Below are positions 26,801 through 39,100 of a DNA stretch of 64,000 nt, piece by piece; positions within the stretch are counted from its first letter, which is position 1; each line of letters opens with the position of its first letter. Made by a program: the position numbers and the translations under genes. Origin of the DNA: Plumapathes pennacea (taxonomy: Eukaryota > Cnidaria > Anthozoa > Antipatharia > Myriopathidae); assembly GCA_964036295.1 (NCBI GenBank), contig OZ038463.1:32999295-33063294 (forward strand), written 5' to 3'. The notes under the pieces were generated by a model that did not search any database, was not told the DNA's origin, and saw nothing but the letters and a program-made list of their open reading frames with translations.

Positions 26801-29800
26801 AACGCAGACGTTGGCAAAGCAACTAATAACCAAGTTGCTGACGACCAAAACCAACAAGAGTGTCAAAAAAAGGAAGAGTTGCGGATGCAGCAGGGTGAAG
26901 AGGAAAATGCTGTATGGACAGATGAAAGAAATGGTAGGCAGCTTTTATTTCTAAGGGAGGGGGTGAGGTTTAGTTGCCTGTTCCCTCTGCTTCAATAGCA
27001 GGGCTAGAGCGAAAGCTTTCTTACGAATATGATTTGTATGAAATTGAACATTATACACATGAAATTAATTTGTACTAGAAATACGATAATCGCAGATATC
27101 CCCTCGCTCAGTAGTGGGTTTTCGGAAAGCGGGATTCTTGTTTATTTTCCGTCCGGAGATTATTTAAATTTTTTTTTGCAAACCACGGCTGTGTAGCGAC
27201 GTCACCAGTCGGCCGCTAAAAATAATCTTTGTCACACGGCAGTCTGGTTTAGTTCAGACAACGTGCACAGTCTGCAATTTTCGTAGACACCAGCTGAACT
27301 TCAAAATTCGCTGAGAAAACATTTACACGCAACTACAGAATACTCCCGAGGCTTGAAAGCCAAGCAAAGTCGATCTTGGACACCGAAATTTTTATGAATT
27401 TCAAGAAAAGCCGCGATTTCTCCAGCCAATGCTTTATCCTAACCACATACGTGTATGTTTGTTTGTTTTTTTGTGTGTGTGTGCCAAATTTAGAACCGTC
27501 AAAGCGATTCGTTTTTTTACACGCTTTCGAAGTCTCGGAATCGTGTGAATTTTGGCAGGGATTCAATTTTGAACACAACAACTTTTCAAACTGCGTTTGA
27601 CGATTTTAAAATCTTTGACAGAAAAAAAAAAACCCAAGTCACTAAATAATACAAGGTCCGATTTTATTGAGCGAGCAAACCCGATCACTAAATAATACAA
27701 AGTCCGATTGTGTTGAGCGAGTATCTTACGGGGGTCCCGCTAGTAGACATATTGTTTAATTTGGATATTTTCTACTTTAATAGCCTTCAAAAAGCAGAAG
27801 CATTTTAACCCGGTTACATTTTATCCTTGAATACAGTGTGCCAACAAACGCGGCGACAAAACTTCACAGACTGTCAGACTGTCAATGAAATTATGCAAAC
27901 ATGTCAGGAATCGGATGACACAATCTTGCACGAAGGCACTCTGAAATAGCTTTGAAAACCAGTGAAAAGATAACAGTATAATCCTACTTGGCCTTCATCA
28001 CAGTTCCCGGGGCATCAAACGACAAAATATACGGCAATTGTTGAAATACCATAATGATAACACAACCGTCGTTTAACAAAAGTGTATTGTACGTTAATTG
28101 ATGTAAATTTTCAAAACTCACCGGTTCCTGAAAGCCATAGCTTTAGCTCTTTTCCAGCAAAGGAAACAAAACCCAAAACACTATTGTTTACGTCTTCAAT
28201 GATTTCAAAATACACCGTATAGAGCAGTCCTCATACAGTACGAAAATTCCACTTTCCATTGTATTGTGTTGTCATCTTGTCAAACTTAGATTCTGAAAAC
28301 TGCATTCCTGTTATTGCGAAAGGTGAAATTTGCCACGGTGATTGTTCGATTTCCACCGACTGTATTTTGCTATTCCTTTCTGAAGAAGTGTCTGCGTTTT
28401 AACACAATACTGGCGTCTGGGATTGTGTTCAGGTCGACCAGTTGGGCCTTAAAGAATCCGTTTTACGTCTAGTAGAGCTTGCCTCCCATGCACTGGCAAA
28501 ATATCCGGGCAATTTACAGCCGTCCGTCGAACTGCTTGGCCTTGTATCTGCATCTTCTTGTACAAAATCACTTCAGTTCGTACTCTACCGCATGTCACCA
28601 AGAAAATGGCGGTTTACAGTTAAGCTGCCGATGTAACCTCGCCTGCTGTGGTCGCTCGACGCGGAGGGCCTTGGGACGAGGTCGTATCGCACACACAAAC
28701 ACACAAACACACGAACATTAGATTTCGAGATGGCGACACGCTTGGAGTCACCGATAAGGCGATAATACTACTGCATTAGCGTCGTGAATATTTCCCTCAC
28801 TTCGTTCGGGGATAACAAAGTTTTAGCACTATGCCTCGCTAAAACCGGAGGCAAGAAGCATCTCGAAAATGACCTGTTGATTTTTCATGAAAATAAAACA
28901 CATTTTCCGTTGAAAGATTTTGTACTAGACCTCACTTTGAAGCAGAGGCAATGGGCATCTTGGAAATGCACTCTGTGAAGGCGAAACATTGAGGTGGGAT
29001 AATCCTGAAAGTAGTCGTTAAAAGTATAAAAAGGAAATGCATTGTATTGCCTGCTAAGTTTCAGTATTATTAGACATGTTTGATATATAGTGCCAGGATG
29101 AATTTTTAGAAGAGTCGTTTAGTAAAATAACCCTACCATTTTGAGGGGAAATAATTGACTCTAAACAATCAAGATTGCATGAGGAAATGTGATATGTATT
29201 CCCAATAGTGTTCGCTGCATTTAAAGTATTTACGTCGCATTTTTGGCTGTTACTTATTCTAATAGAATCAAGATAGAACTATTATTGCTCGCGAGGGCCT
29301 GGGGCCCAAGCGAGCTTAAAAACGCAAATTTTTATTTATTTATTTTTCCTTTTTGTGGGTCGAGAATCAGCACACGGTGATTGGTTCATATTATCACGTG
29401 CTGGGCGATGACGTAATTGACTTCGCTAAACAACTCGAGATGTGGCCAGTGAATTGCTCGTTACTTGTGTGTAAAAGTTAACTGCATCCCATCCAAACTC
29501 AACACCATTTGGCTCTGTGGAATGCGCACGGATAAACTGGATTTTCGGGAACGATTTTGGCTCGCGTTCACCGCGGAAGCTTTGAGAATAGCCGTAAACA
29601 AATATTTGATGGATACCGCTGTCGCCGATAAATATTTAGTCCCGACGAAACTTTCTGTGGCGACACGAAATACTTTTGGGAAGATAACAGGGCGAAAACA
29701 GAAACCAAAGCTACGGTGAGCTTTAGCCGTAAAACAATGACGCTTTATGCTTTACTCTGTACATGATATCTGTTGCCTCATAAAATTCTTCCGCGTATCG

Positions 29801-31164
29801 TACATTGCCTGTTGAAGTGTTTCTTTCATTCGATCATGTAGCCTTTGTTTCGCAATGGTCATTGAATACCAGAAATGAAAAATACACCGAAATAATTCTG
29901 AGGATTGAGTTTGCAGTCACAAATGGACTGAACACACTGTGAACAGAACCGCAATGATATTGTAAACATCTCTCGTGTGACATTCCTCGCTTTCAATTTT
30001 ATATTTGTTACAGAGCACGAATCTCGAAAGCCTGATAGAAAAAACGTATTGAGTTAAAAGAAAACACATAAGTAGTGAAGCGAAAAAGTTAACTGCATCC
30101 CATTCAAACTCAACGCCATTTGGCTCTGTGGAATATGCACGGATAAACTGGATTTTAGGGCTTTTATTTTGGCTCGCGTTCACTGCGGAAGCTTTGAGAA
30201 TAGCCGTAAACAAATGTTTGATTGGCACCGCTGGGGGATTGCAAATATATCTGTCGCCGATATTTAGTCCCGACGAAACTTTCTGTGGAGACACGAAATA
30301 CTTTTGGGAAGATAACAGGGCGAAAACAGAAACCAAAGCTACGGTGAGCTTCAGCCGTAAAACAATGGCGCTTTATGCTTTATACTCGATGTACACGACA
30401 TCTGTTGCCTTATAAAATTCTTCTGCGTATCGTACATTGCCTGTTGAAGTGTTTCTTTCATTCGATCATGTAGCCTTTGTTTCGCAATGGTCATTGAATA
30501 CCAGAAATGAAAAATACACCGAAATAGTTCTGAGCATTGAGTTTGCAGTCACAAATGGATTGAACACACTGTGAACAAAACCGCAATAATATTGTAAGCA
30601 TCTCTCGTGTTACATTCCTCGCTTTCAATTTTATATTTGTTACAGGGCACGAATACTCGAAAGCCTGATAGAAGAAACGTATTGAGTTAATAAAAGAAAA
30701 CACATAAGTAGTGAAGCGAAGGCTGGATTAATCGTGGCCTCTGATTAGAAATAAGAGTCGAGGTCAAACTGTCAAAAATCGATTGTGCATAAAAAGATAT
30801 GTAACGCATTCTCAAAATTCAGGGTCGCTCTCCTTTAAGAAGCAAGTGTATGAGTGTTGTAATAATAACTTTTTAGTTTAATCAAGGTGTCAAAAGAGCA
30901 AGGTGTCAAAAGCCAAGTTCTCTATACTGTGTGATATTTTTATGGTGAGAAACTGGAAGTCTCTCTTGGGAGTTGCGCTCTTGTCCCCTACTTTCCATTT
31001 TATATTCTGGTCTCGACCCAACTCACGCCGCGAGCTCACTGGCAAGGCCAGTCTAGTTACAATTTGAACACACAAGGAGACTAACACTTGCTTTGTCAGG
31101 TAGTGTTCATTGATTACCATTGACTGAAATGAGGTAAAGTTAATAGATACGAACGTACACTGTG

Positions 31165-31205
<41 letters not shown>

Positions 31206-33156
31206 TAGACAGGAGGAGGCGAGATGTGGAAACAAAACTGTTGAGAGTAGTAACGGTATGTTCTTTTTTTATGTCAGAGAATGTAATTTCTGGCGTTTGA
31301 GTGAACAAAGTGAACGAATTAGACAGAAATTGATATTTCTGCGGCACGTACAAAGCGGGGTCTGGGTTCCAGTCGGAGTAGAGCATTATGGGTAGCCAAG
31401 TGATTTATATAAGGTCGAGTATAGCACGTGTTGAGTCATTCTAGGTTGGCTCCAACACTCCACGCTATTTTTTTCCCTTTACACTTACATACTATATGCA
31501 GGAAAATAGAAACGATCAGCTGTCGTTTTCCATAAGAATTGTAAGACTGCTCGATGATTGCAGTACGAGATGTCAACTGTGAAATGTGTAACAAATGTCA
31601 GATTGATATATTCATCGAGTAGCATTGTAAAGTAGGAGTTTTTCATCCTCTAGACCCCGGAAGAACGTGGTACTACATGGTTCGGGGAATACGTTTCCAG
31701 TTTTCCCACAGGTTTTTTTTATGGTTTTTCTTATCCCGCAGTGACCACTAGCTTGGTTATGTGGAGTGTAAAAAGGGAATCGTATCCAGACTCTGCCTTA
31801 TTGTAATAAGTGCCTATTGTGGCTGATTTTCCAGCGTCTGGAGCCATACTGCTAGCCATACCGACCCCGGCAAAATAAACCTGACGGGATTATATTTTGT
31901 CTGCTGTGTAGTGGAGCTCAAATCAACATTTGTTGTTATGGACTGTTGACAGTGTTTAGTAAAAACTGGTTTTGAATTTGATCAACAGAGACCAGCGTGG
32001 TTCAGAGTCTTCATATCGACCCTGATTACTCCAATGTGATATTCGTTGTGTCTGGAGACTCCTGTGACGATAACAGATTGGAAACGGAGGAACTTAGAGT
32101 CCTCGGGGATAACGAGAACCAAGTCTGGACTGACACAGTAAAGAGAGGTATAATATTGTTTTCCTCTTTATTGCAATAATTGTATGATGTTGGCTACGTA
32201 TGTAAGCCACACATGCAGATCTGGCGCTTTACTTTGTTAAGTAGAATTGCTCATGGGTAGTTCCACATCAAGCTGTGCGTCTTAGAACACTATTGATAAT
32301 TGGCACCCCATTAAGACTGACACGTTAAAGGAAGGTAATCAATTTCTTTTTTATACACGATAAATTTACAGTATTTAAGCATTTACAATGTCCAGTGAAA
32401 AGGCGGTTAATGCAACGTGTCGGTCAGTCAAGGGCAGTCACGATACCGGCTGTGACTGTTCATTCATGTCCTCTGGCGAAACAGTGTCATGCCTTAGTAC
32501 ATTACCGGGATGACGAAACTCTGTGTAAGGTCAGCTGGTACCCGCATAGAGATTGGTCTAACTCGTGTATGCTCTATTCATGTTAGCTAAAATCCGCCAA
32601 CGTAATGGGCAGACATGTGAGGCTCAGGACCCATTGTTGTTCGATACTTGTCAGTGGTTGCTTTGTTTGATTCAACAACAACAACAAACTTGGGTCACTT
32701 CCGTGTTTTACGGTTGAATTTGCACAGCGACTTCCCCAAGCTTTTGGGCATCATTTTGTGCATACCTGCCAATACTTTTGTCCGATCCAGCATGATTGTG
32801 CTGACCTATGGTCCCAGGTCGTAATACCGGCAGACCAGTGGGGTTCTAAACTAAGTGAGATTACTTATACTTTTTATCCCCCACAAGTGCTGGTGCATGG
32901 ATATGAATACTTTTGGTATAAAATAGAGCATGCTACTGAATATGCGATGTGTAAATACATAAATTAATTGTGGGATCAACAAAACAAATTTATCAAGGTT
33001 TAGAGAACTTACCATTCCGTCCGTTCGTGTGCTTATAATTTATATTCTGTTTAAGTGAAATAAAAACAGTGCAGTCCTTTCAAAAGGCAGGGGACGTTTA
33101 AAATAAAACAAAAAAAATACAAGATATAAGAACATAAAAATTCATTGACAAACAGA

Positions 33157-33197
<41 letters not shown>

Positions 33198-36100
33198 ATA
33201 TCTGTGCGTTTCAGGGCAATCACTAAAGCGAACAGTCATTTCTGGCGAAAAAGAAGTTATTTTAGATGGAGTTTCAACTGGATTCCCGACTTTTAGTGAG
33301 AGACGGTCAACTGTAGAGGAGTGGCTTAAAAATCAGGATGTTGAAGATCAGATGTGTCTTGACGATACAGTGACCTCAGCAAATTCAAAAAGAGCCGAAG
33401 AGTCAGGTATGAGTGCTATTTCATGCCTACAAAAGAGAGCGCACAACTAGTATCAGGTTGTGTTTCGAAAGCTGTTCAGTTTTCCTTTGTCTGTTGTTGT
33501 GCAATAACTCTGACTTATCCTCCGAGGATGCCGAATATACTTCATCACGTATTTATAAGCTTTGAACAAGGCTTTCATCTGCTGTGTTTAATGTAAATTC
33601 AAGTATTAATCAAACTTGATCCGTCGCGCATAAAGTTTTCCAGTGCGATGCTCAAATGCAATTTTCAAAGGCCTTAGGGACGAGGTCATCCTGAGAAAGC
33701 CAGGGACAGATCCTGGGGTTTGTCTCTCCTCCCCCGCGATCTTCCCCTGGGTCTCCATTGTACGCAAAAAGTTTTTGGCGTACCACACATGGGTCATGAA
33801 ACGCCAGTTATCGGTGATCAACAGCTAAATGTTAGTGTGTCGGTCATTGGTTAACACATGCGTCTATTCGAGTGGCACAAAAGAACTAACGCGTTTCTAA
33901 TTCTGCACGCAGCTTTTTAGATACGTATAATGTTATGATTATTGTCGTTAGTCTACCTTAAATTGACCCACTATACTAGTGAATGGTAGTTTTGTTCCTA
34001 TACATTTCAAGGTAAATAGTCACAGACACTAGTAAAAAGCTGATCTGCTCATTGTGAGATCTCTTTTCCAATAGTGTCAGATGACTATGTAGGAGCTGGC
34101 GTTTTGGAAGATTCCTGGTTTGAAAGAATCATCTGCAGGTCACTGAGTTATCCGTCTTATTCGTGTTTACGCCGTCATGAAAATACCTCAAACTTGCACC
34201 AAGCTGCTAAAAATGGACACAAAGAAACTGTTAAGCTACTGATACAACATGGCGGTGATGTTGGTGCTCAAGACGAGTCGGAGCAATGTCCTTTGCACTT
34301 GGCTGCTGAGAACGGACACGATGAAACTGTGGAGCTACTGATACAACATGGCGGCGATGTTGGTGCTAAAGACAGGTTGGAGCGATGTCCTTTGCACCTG
34401 GCAGCTGAGAACGGACACGATGAAACTGTTGAGCTACTGTTACAACATGGTGGTGATGTTGGTGCTCTAGACTCCAATGGCCAACAACCACTACACCTGG
34501 CTGCTGAGAATGGACACGAAAAAACTGTTCAACTGCTGATAAAGCATGGCTATCATGCTCGTGATACATGGTGCTCACTGTTTCACGTAGATGCTTTATG
34601 GAAAGACCTTTTGAAACAATTGCAACAGCATGGAGGTGGGGTTGGTGCTCGAGACTTTAATGGCCAACAACCACTACACCTGGCTGCTAAGAACGGACAC
34701 GATGAAACTGTGGAGCTACTGATACAACATGGCGGTGATGTTGGTGCTCTAGACTCCAGTGGCCAACAACCACTACACCTGGCTTCTAAGAACGGACACG
34801 ATGAAACTGTTGAGCTACTGATACAACATGGCGGTGATGTTGGTGCTCTAGACTCCAGTGGCCAACAACCACTACACCTGGCTTTTAAGAACGGACACGA
34901 TGAAACTGTGGAGCTACTGATACAACATGGCGGTGATGTTGGTGCTCTAGACTCCAGTGGCCAACAACCACTACACCTGGCTTCTATGAACGGACACGAT
35001 GAAACTGTGGAGCTACTGATACAACATGGCGGTGATGTTGGTGCTAAAGACAGGTTGGAGCGATGTCCTTTGCACCTGGCAGCTGAGAACGGACACGATG
35101 AAACTGTTGAGCTACTGATACAACATGGCGGTGATGTTGGTGCTCTAGACTCCAGTGGCCAACAACCACTACACCTGGCAGCAGAGAACGGACACGATGA
35201 AACTGTTGAGCTACTGATACAACATGGCGGTGATGCTGGTGCTCTAGAATCCAGTGGCCAACAACCACTACACCTGGCTTCTAAGAACGGACACGATGAA
35301 ACTGTGGAGCTACTGATACAACATGGCGGTGATGTTGGTGCTAAAGACAGGTTGGAGCGATGTCCTTTGCACCTGGCAGCTGAGAACGGACACGATGAAA
35401 CTGTTGAGCTACTGTTACAACATGGTGGTGATGCTGGTGCTCTAGACTCCAAAGGCCAAAAAGCACTACACCTGGCTGCTGAGAATGGACACGAAAAGAC
35501 TGTTCAACTACTGATAAAGCATGGCTATCATGCTCGTGATACATGGTGCTCACTGTTTCACGTAGAAGCTTTATGGAAAGATCTTTTGAAACAATTGCAA
35601 CAGCATGGAGGTGGGGTTGGTGCTCGAGACTTTAATGGCCAACAACCACTACACCTGGCTGCTAAGAACGGACACGAAAAAACTGTTGAGCTACTGATAC
35701 AACATGGCGGTGATGTTGGTGCTCTAGACTCCAGTGGCCAACAACCACTACACCTGGCTTCTAAGAACGGACACGATGAAACTGTGGAGCTACTGATACA
35801 ACATGGCGGTGATGCTGGTGCTAAAGACTCCAATGGTCAAGAACCACTACACCTGGCTTCTAAGAACGGACACGATGAAACTGTGGAGCTACTGATACAA
35901 CATGGCGGTGATGTTGGTGCTAAAGACTCCAGTGGCCAACAACCAATACACCTGGCTTCTAAGAACGGACACGACGAAACTGTTGAGCTACTGATACAAC
36001 ATGGCGGTGATGTTGGTGCTCTAGACTCCAGTGGCCAACAACCAATACACCTGGCTTCTAAGAACGGACACGATGAAACTGTGGAGCTACTAATACAACA

Positions 36101-39100
36101 TGGCGGTGATGCTGGTGCTGAAGACTCCAATGGCCAAGAACCACTACACCTGGCTTCTAAGAACGGACACACAAAAACTGTGGAACTACTGGTACAACAT
36201 GGCGGTGATGTTGGTGCTCTTGACTCCAGTGGCCATCAACCACTACACCTGGCTTCTAAGGACGGACACGGTGAAACTGTTGAGCTGTTGATACAACATG
36301 GCGGTTATGTTGGTGCCCTAGACTCCAGTGGCCAACAACCACTGCACTTGGCTTCTAAAAACGGACACCATAAATCTGTTCAGCTACTGATACAACATGG
36401 CGGTGATGTTGGCGCTATAGACATGTATGGGCAACGTCCTTTGCACCTGGCTGCTGAGAACGGACACGAAAAAAATGCGGAGCTACTTATACAACATGGC
36501 GGTGATGTTAGTGTTCAAGACTCCAACGACCAAAAAGCACTACACCTGGCTGCTAAGAACGGACATGAAAAAACTGTTGAGCTATTGAGACAACATGGCG
36601 GTGATATTGGTGCTCAAGACTCCAACGGCCAACAACCACTACACCTGGCTGCTGAGAACGGACACAATGAAACTGTGGAGCTACTGATACAACATGGCGG
36701 TGATGTTGGTGCTCAAGACTCCAACGGCCAACAACCACTACATCTGGCTTCTAAGAACGGACACGATGAAACTGTAGAGCTACTGATACAACATGGCGGT
36801 GATGTTGGTGCTCGTGACTCCAATGGCCAACAACCATTACACCTGGCTTCTAAGAACGGACACGATGAAACTGTAGAGCTACTGATACAACATGGCGGTG
36901 ATGTTGGTGCTCGTGACTCCAATGGCCAACAACCATTACACCTGGCTTCTAAGAACGGACACGATGAAACTGTGGAGCTGCTGATACAACATGGCAGTTA
37001 CAGCTATTATGCTCGTGGTAAACGGTCCCCAATGATTTACGAAGATTATCTATTGATAGTACATTTGGTACAATGGGGAAAGCATGGCGGTGATGTTGAT
37101 GCTCGAGACTCTAATGGCCAACAACCATTACACCTGGCTGCTGAGAATGGACATGAAAAGACTGTGGAGCTACTGATACAACATGGCGGCGATGTTGGTG
37201 CTAAAGACAGGTTGGAGCGATGTCCTTTGCACCTGGCAGCTGAGAACGGACACTATGAAACTGTTGAGCTACTGTTACAACATGGTGGTGATGCTGGTGC
37301 TCTAGACTCCAAAGGCCAGCAACCACTACACCTGGCTGCTGAGAATGGACACGATGAAACTGTTGAGCTACTGTTACAACATGGTGGTGATGCTGGTGCT
37401 CTAGACTCCAAAGGCCAACAACCATTACACCTGGCTGCTGAGAACGGACACGAAAAAACTGCTGAGCTCCTGATACAACATGGTGGTTATGTCGGTGCTC
37501 GAGACTCCAATGGCCAACAACCATTACACCTGGCTGCTGAGAACGGACACGAAAAAACTGTTGAGTTGCTGATACAACATGGCGGTTATAGTTTTCATGA
37601 TTGTGTTAAACGGCCCCTACTGTTTTGCGTAGCAGATCTATTGGAAGTATCTTTGATACAATGGGGACAGCGGCTTGGTGCTCGAGACTCCAATGGCCAA
37701 CAACCACTACACCTGGCTGCTGAGAATGGATACGAAAAAACTGTTGAGCTACTGATACAATATGGCGGTGATGTTGGTGCTCGAGATTCCAATGGCCAAA
37801 CACCACTACACCTGGCTGCTGAGAATGGACACGAAAAAACTGTTGAGCTACTGATGCAACATGGCGGTGATGCTGATGCTCAAGACTCCAATGGCCAAAA
37901 ACCAACACACCTGGCTGCTGAGAACGGACACGAAAAAACTGTTGAGCTACTGATACAATCTGCTAGATGCTGCCCACAGTTACACCTAGCAGCTCTAAAC
38001 ATAAGCATGAGCAAAATAACTGTGAAGGTACTGGTACAACATGGCGGTGATGTTGGTGCTGAGGACTACCCACAGTTACATTTGTACAAACGTTTTCCGT
38101 TCTATTTGATTGCTAAGAACCATCTTAGTGTAGAGCTTTTGACACGACATGGCAATGTGGTTAACACTAAAAACCTTCAAGAGCAACGGATGTTACAATT
38201 GGATGTCCAGAATGGAGACAGAGATTTGATAGGTAAACTGATGCAACAGAAAGCTTATATTTGTGCTGCAAATTGTGGCAAGGTATGTCTATTGCATGCA
38301 GATGTCGAAAACGGACACAAAGAGTTGCCGGAACAATGTGACAGAGTTTGTCAAGCCGGTGCTTTTTGTAATGACCCAGTCAACAGTTGCAAATCGAAAT
38401 TGTGCGGCACTGAGCCAAAGACTTTTCTCATCTATGAAGAAGGGGTTGAAATTGGAAGGAGCCCAAAAAGACGACATGGAGAAAAAAGCATTAATTTTGG
38501 CAGAACCTGGATCCAAGAGAATTCAGGTACTTTATTGTTACCGTAACCTCTTTATAGTTTTGCTGTTCCTTCTCGCAATTATTATATTAATCTATATAAT
38601 CTATATAATAAGACGCTAACTCACTTCCGTCCGTCTGTTATTCTGTAACGCTCTTTCCCAGGCCTCCTCATCATAAAAAAGGATGGCCGCAACATCGAGT
38701 GAAACTAAGTGTAAATATTGTTCTGTAATCGGACATTTGGCTTAGCCAATCATAAGCAAGAGCGAAATTTAAATGCACCAATTAGCGTTACACTGATTTT
38801 CAGTGGAAAATCAAAGCAGCGTCGCCGCTGAAAGGTCACCCATTTCTTGTTAATCGATAGGTTTCGGCAGAGGGTGAAAACTGTATGTGGCGCTCGAAAT
38901 GAGAGAATCATCTCCAAAACACTGCGGCAATCATTTAGAACTCTGAACCATAACGGGACTTCCCAAGCCGGAAAAAAAAATGGTCTGGCCGTGACTTCTT
39001 CTGCACCTCAATATTTATCAGAGACCATGATATTCCGGCCTGGGCTGCATTCAAACTAAATACGTGGGCAAAGAAAAGCATGCCTTTCTTTTTTTGGCTG

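Noticed and set aside
26254..26866. Two long antisense ORFs with many C, S and V residues opposite exon 12
   Set aside because: They mirror the 105-bp coding repeat on the + strand, which has proper splice sites and matching phases.
31205..31250. Possible small exon after the (GT)n microsatellite
   Set aside because: It has an acceptor and a donor but would enter in phase 1 and leave in phase 0, breaking the frame with exon 13.
34268..37908. Many long antisense ORFs rich in S, P, C or H across the ankyrin array
   Set aside because: They are frame shadows of the 99-bp repeats, whose unit length keeps any open antisense frame open. No independent motif or splice structure.
34195..37960. Regular 99-bp repeats that might look like a CRISPR-like or satellite array
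   Set aside because: Units are contiguous, coding, and translate to ankyrin repeats. There are no spacers, and the genome is eukaryotic.
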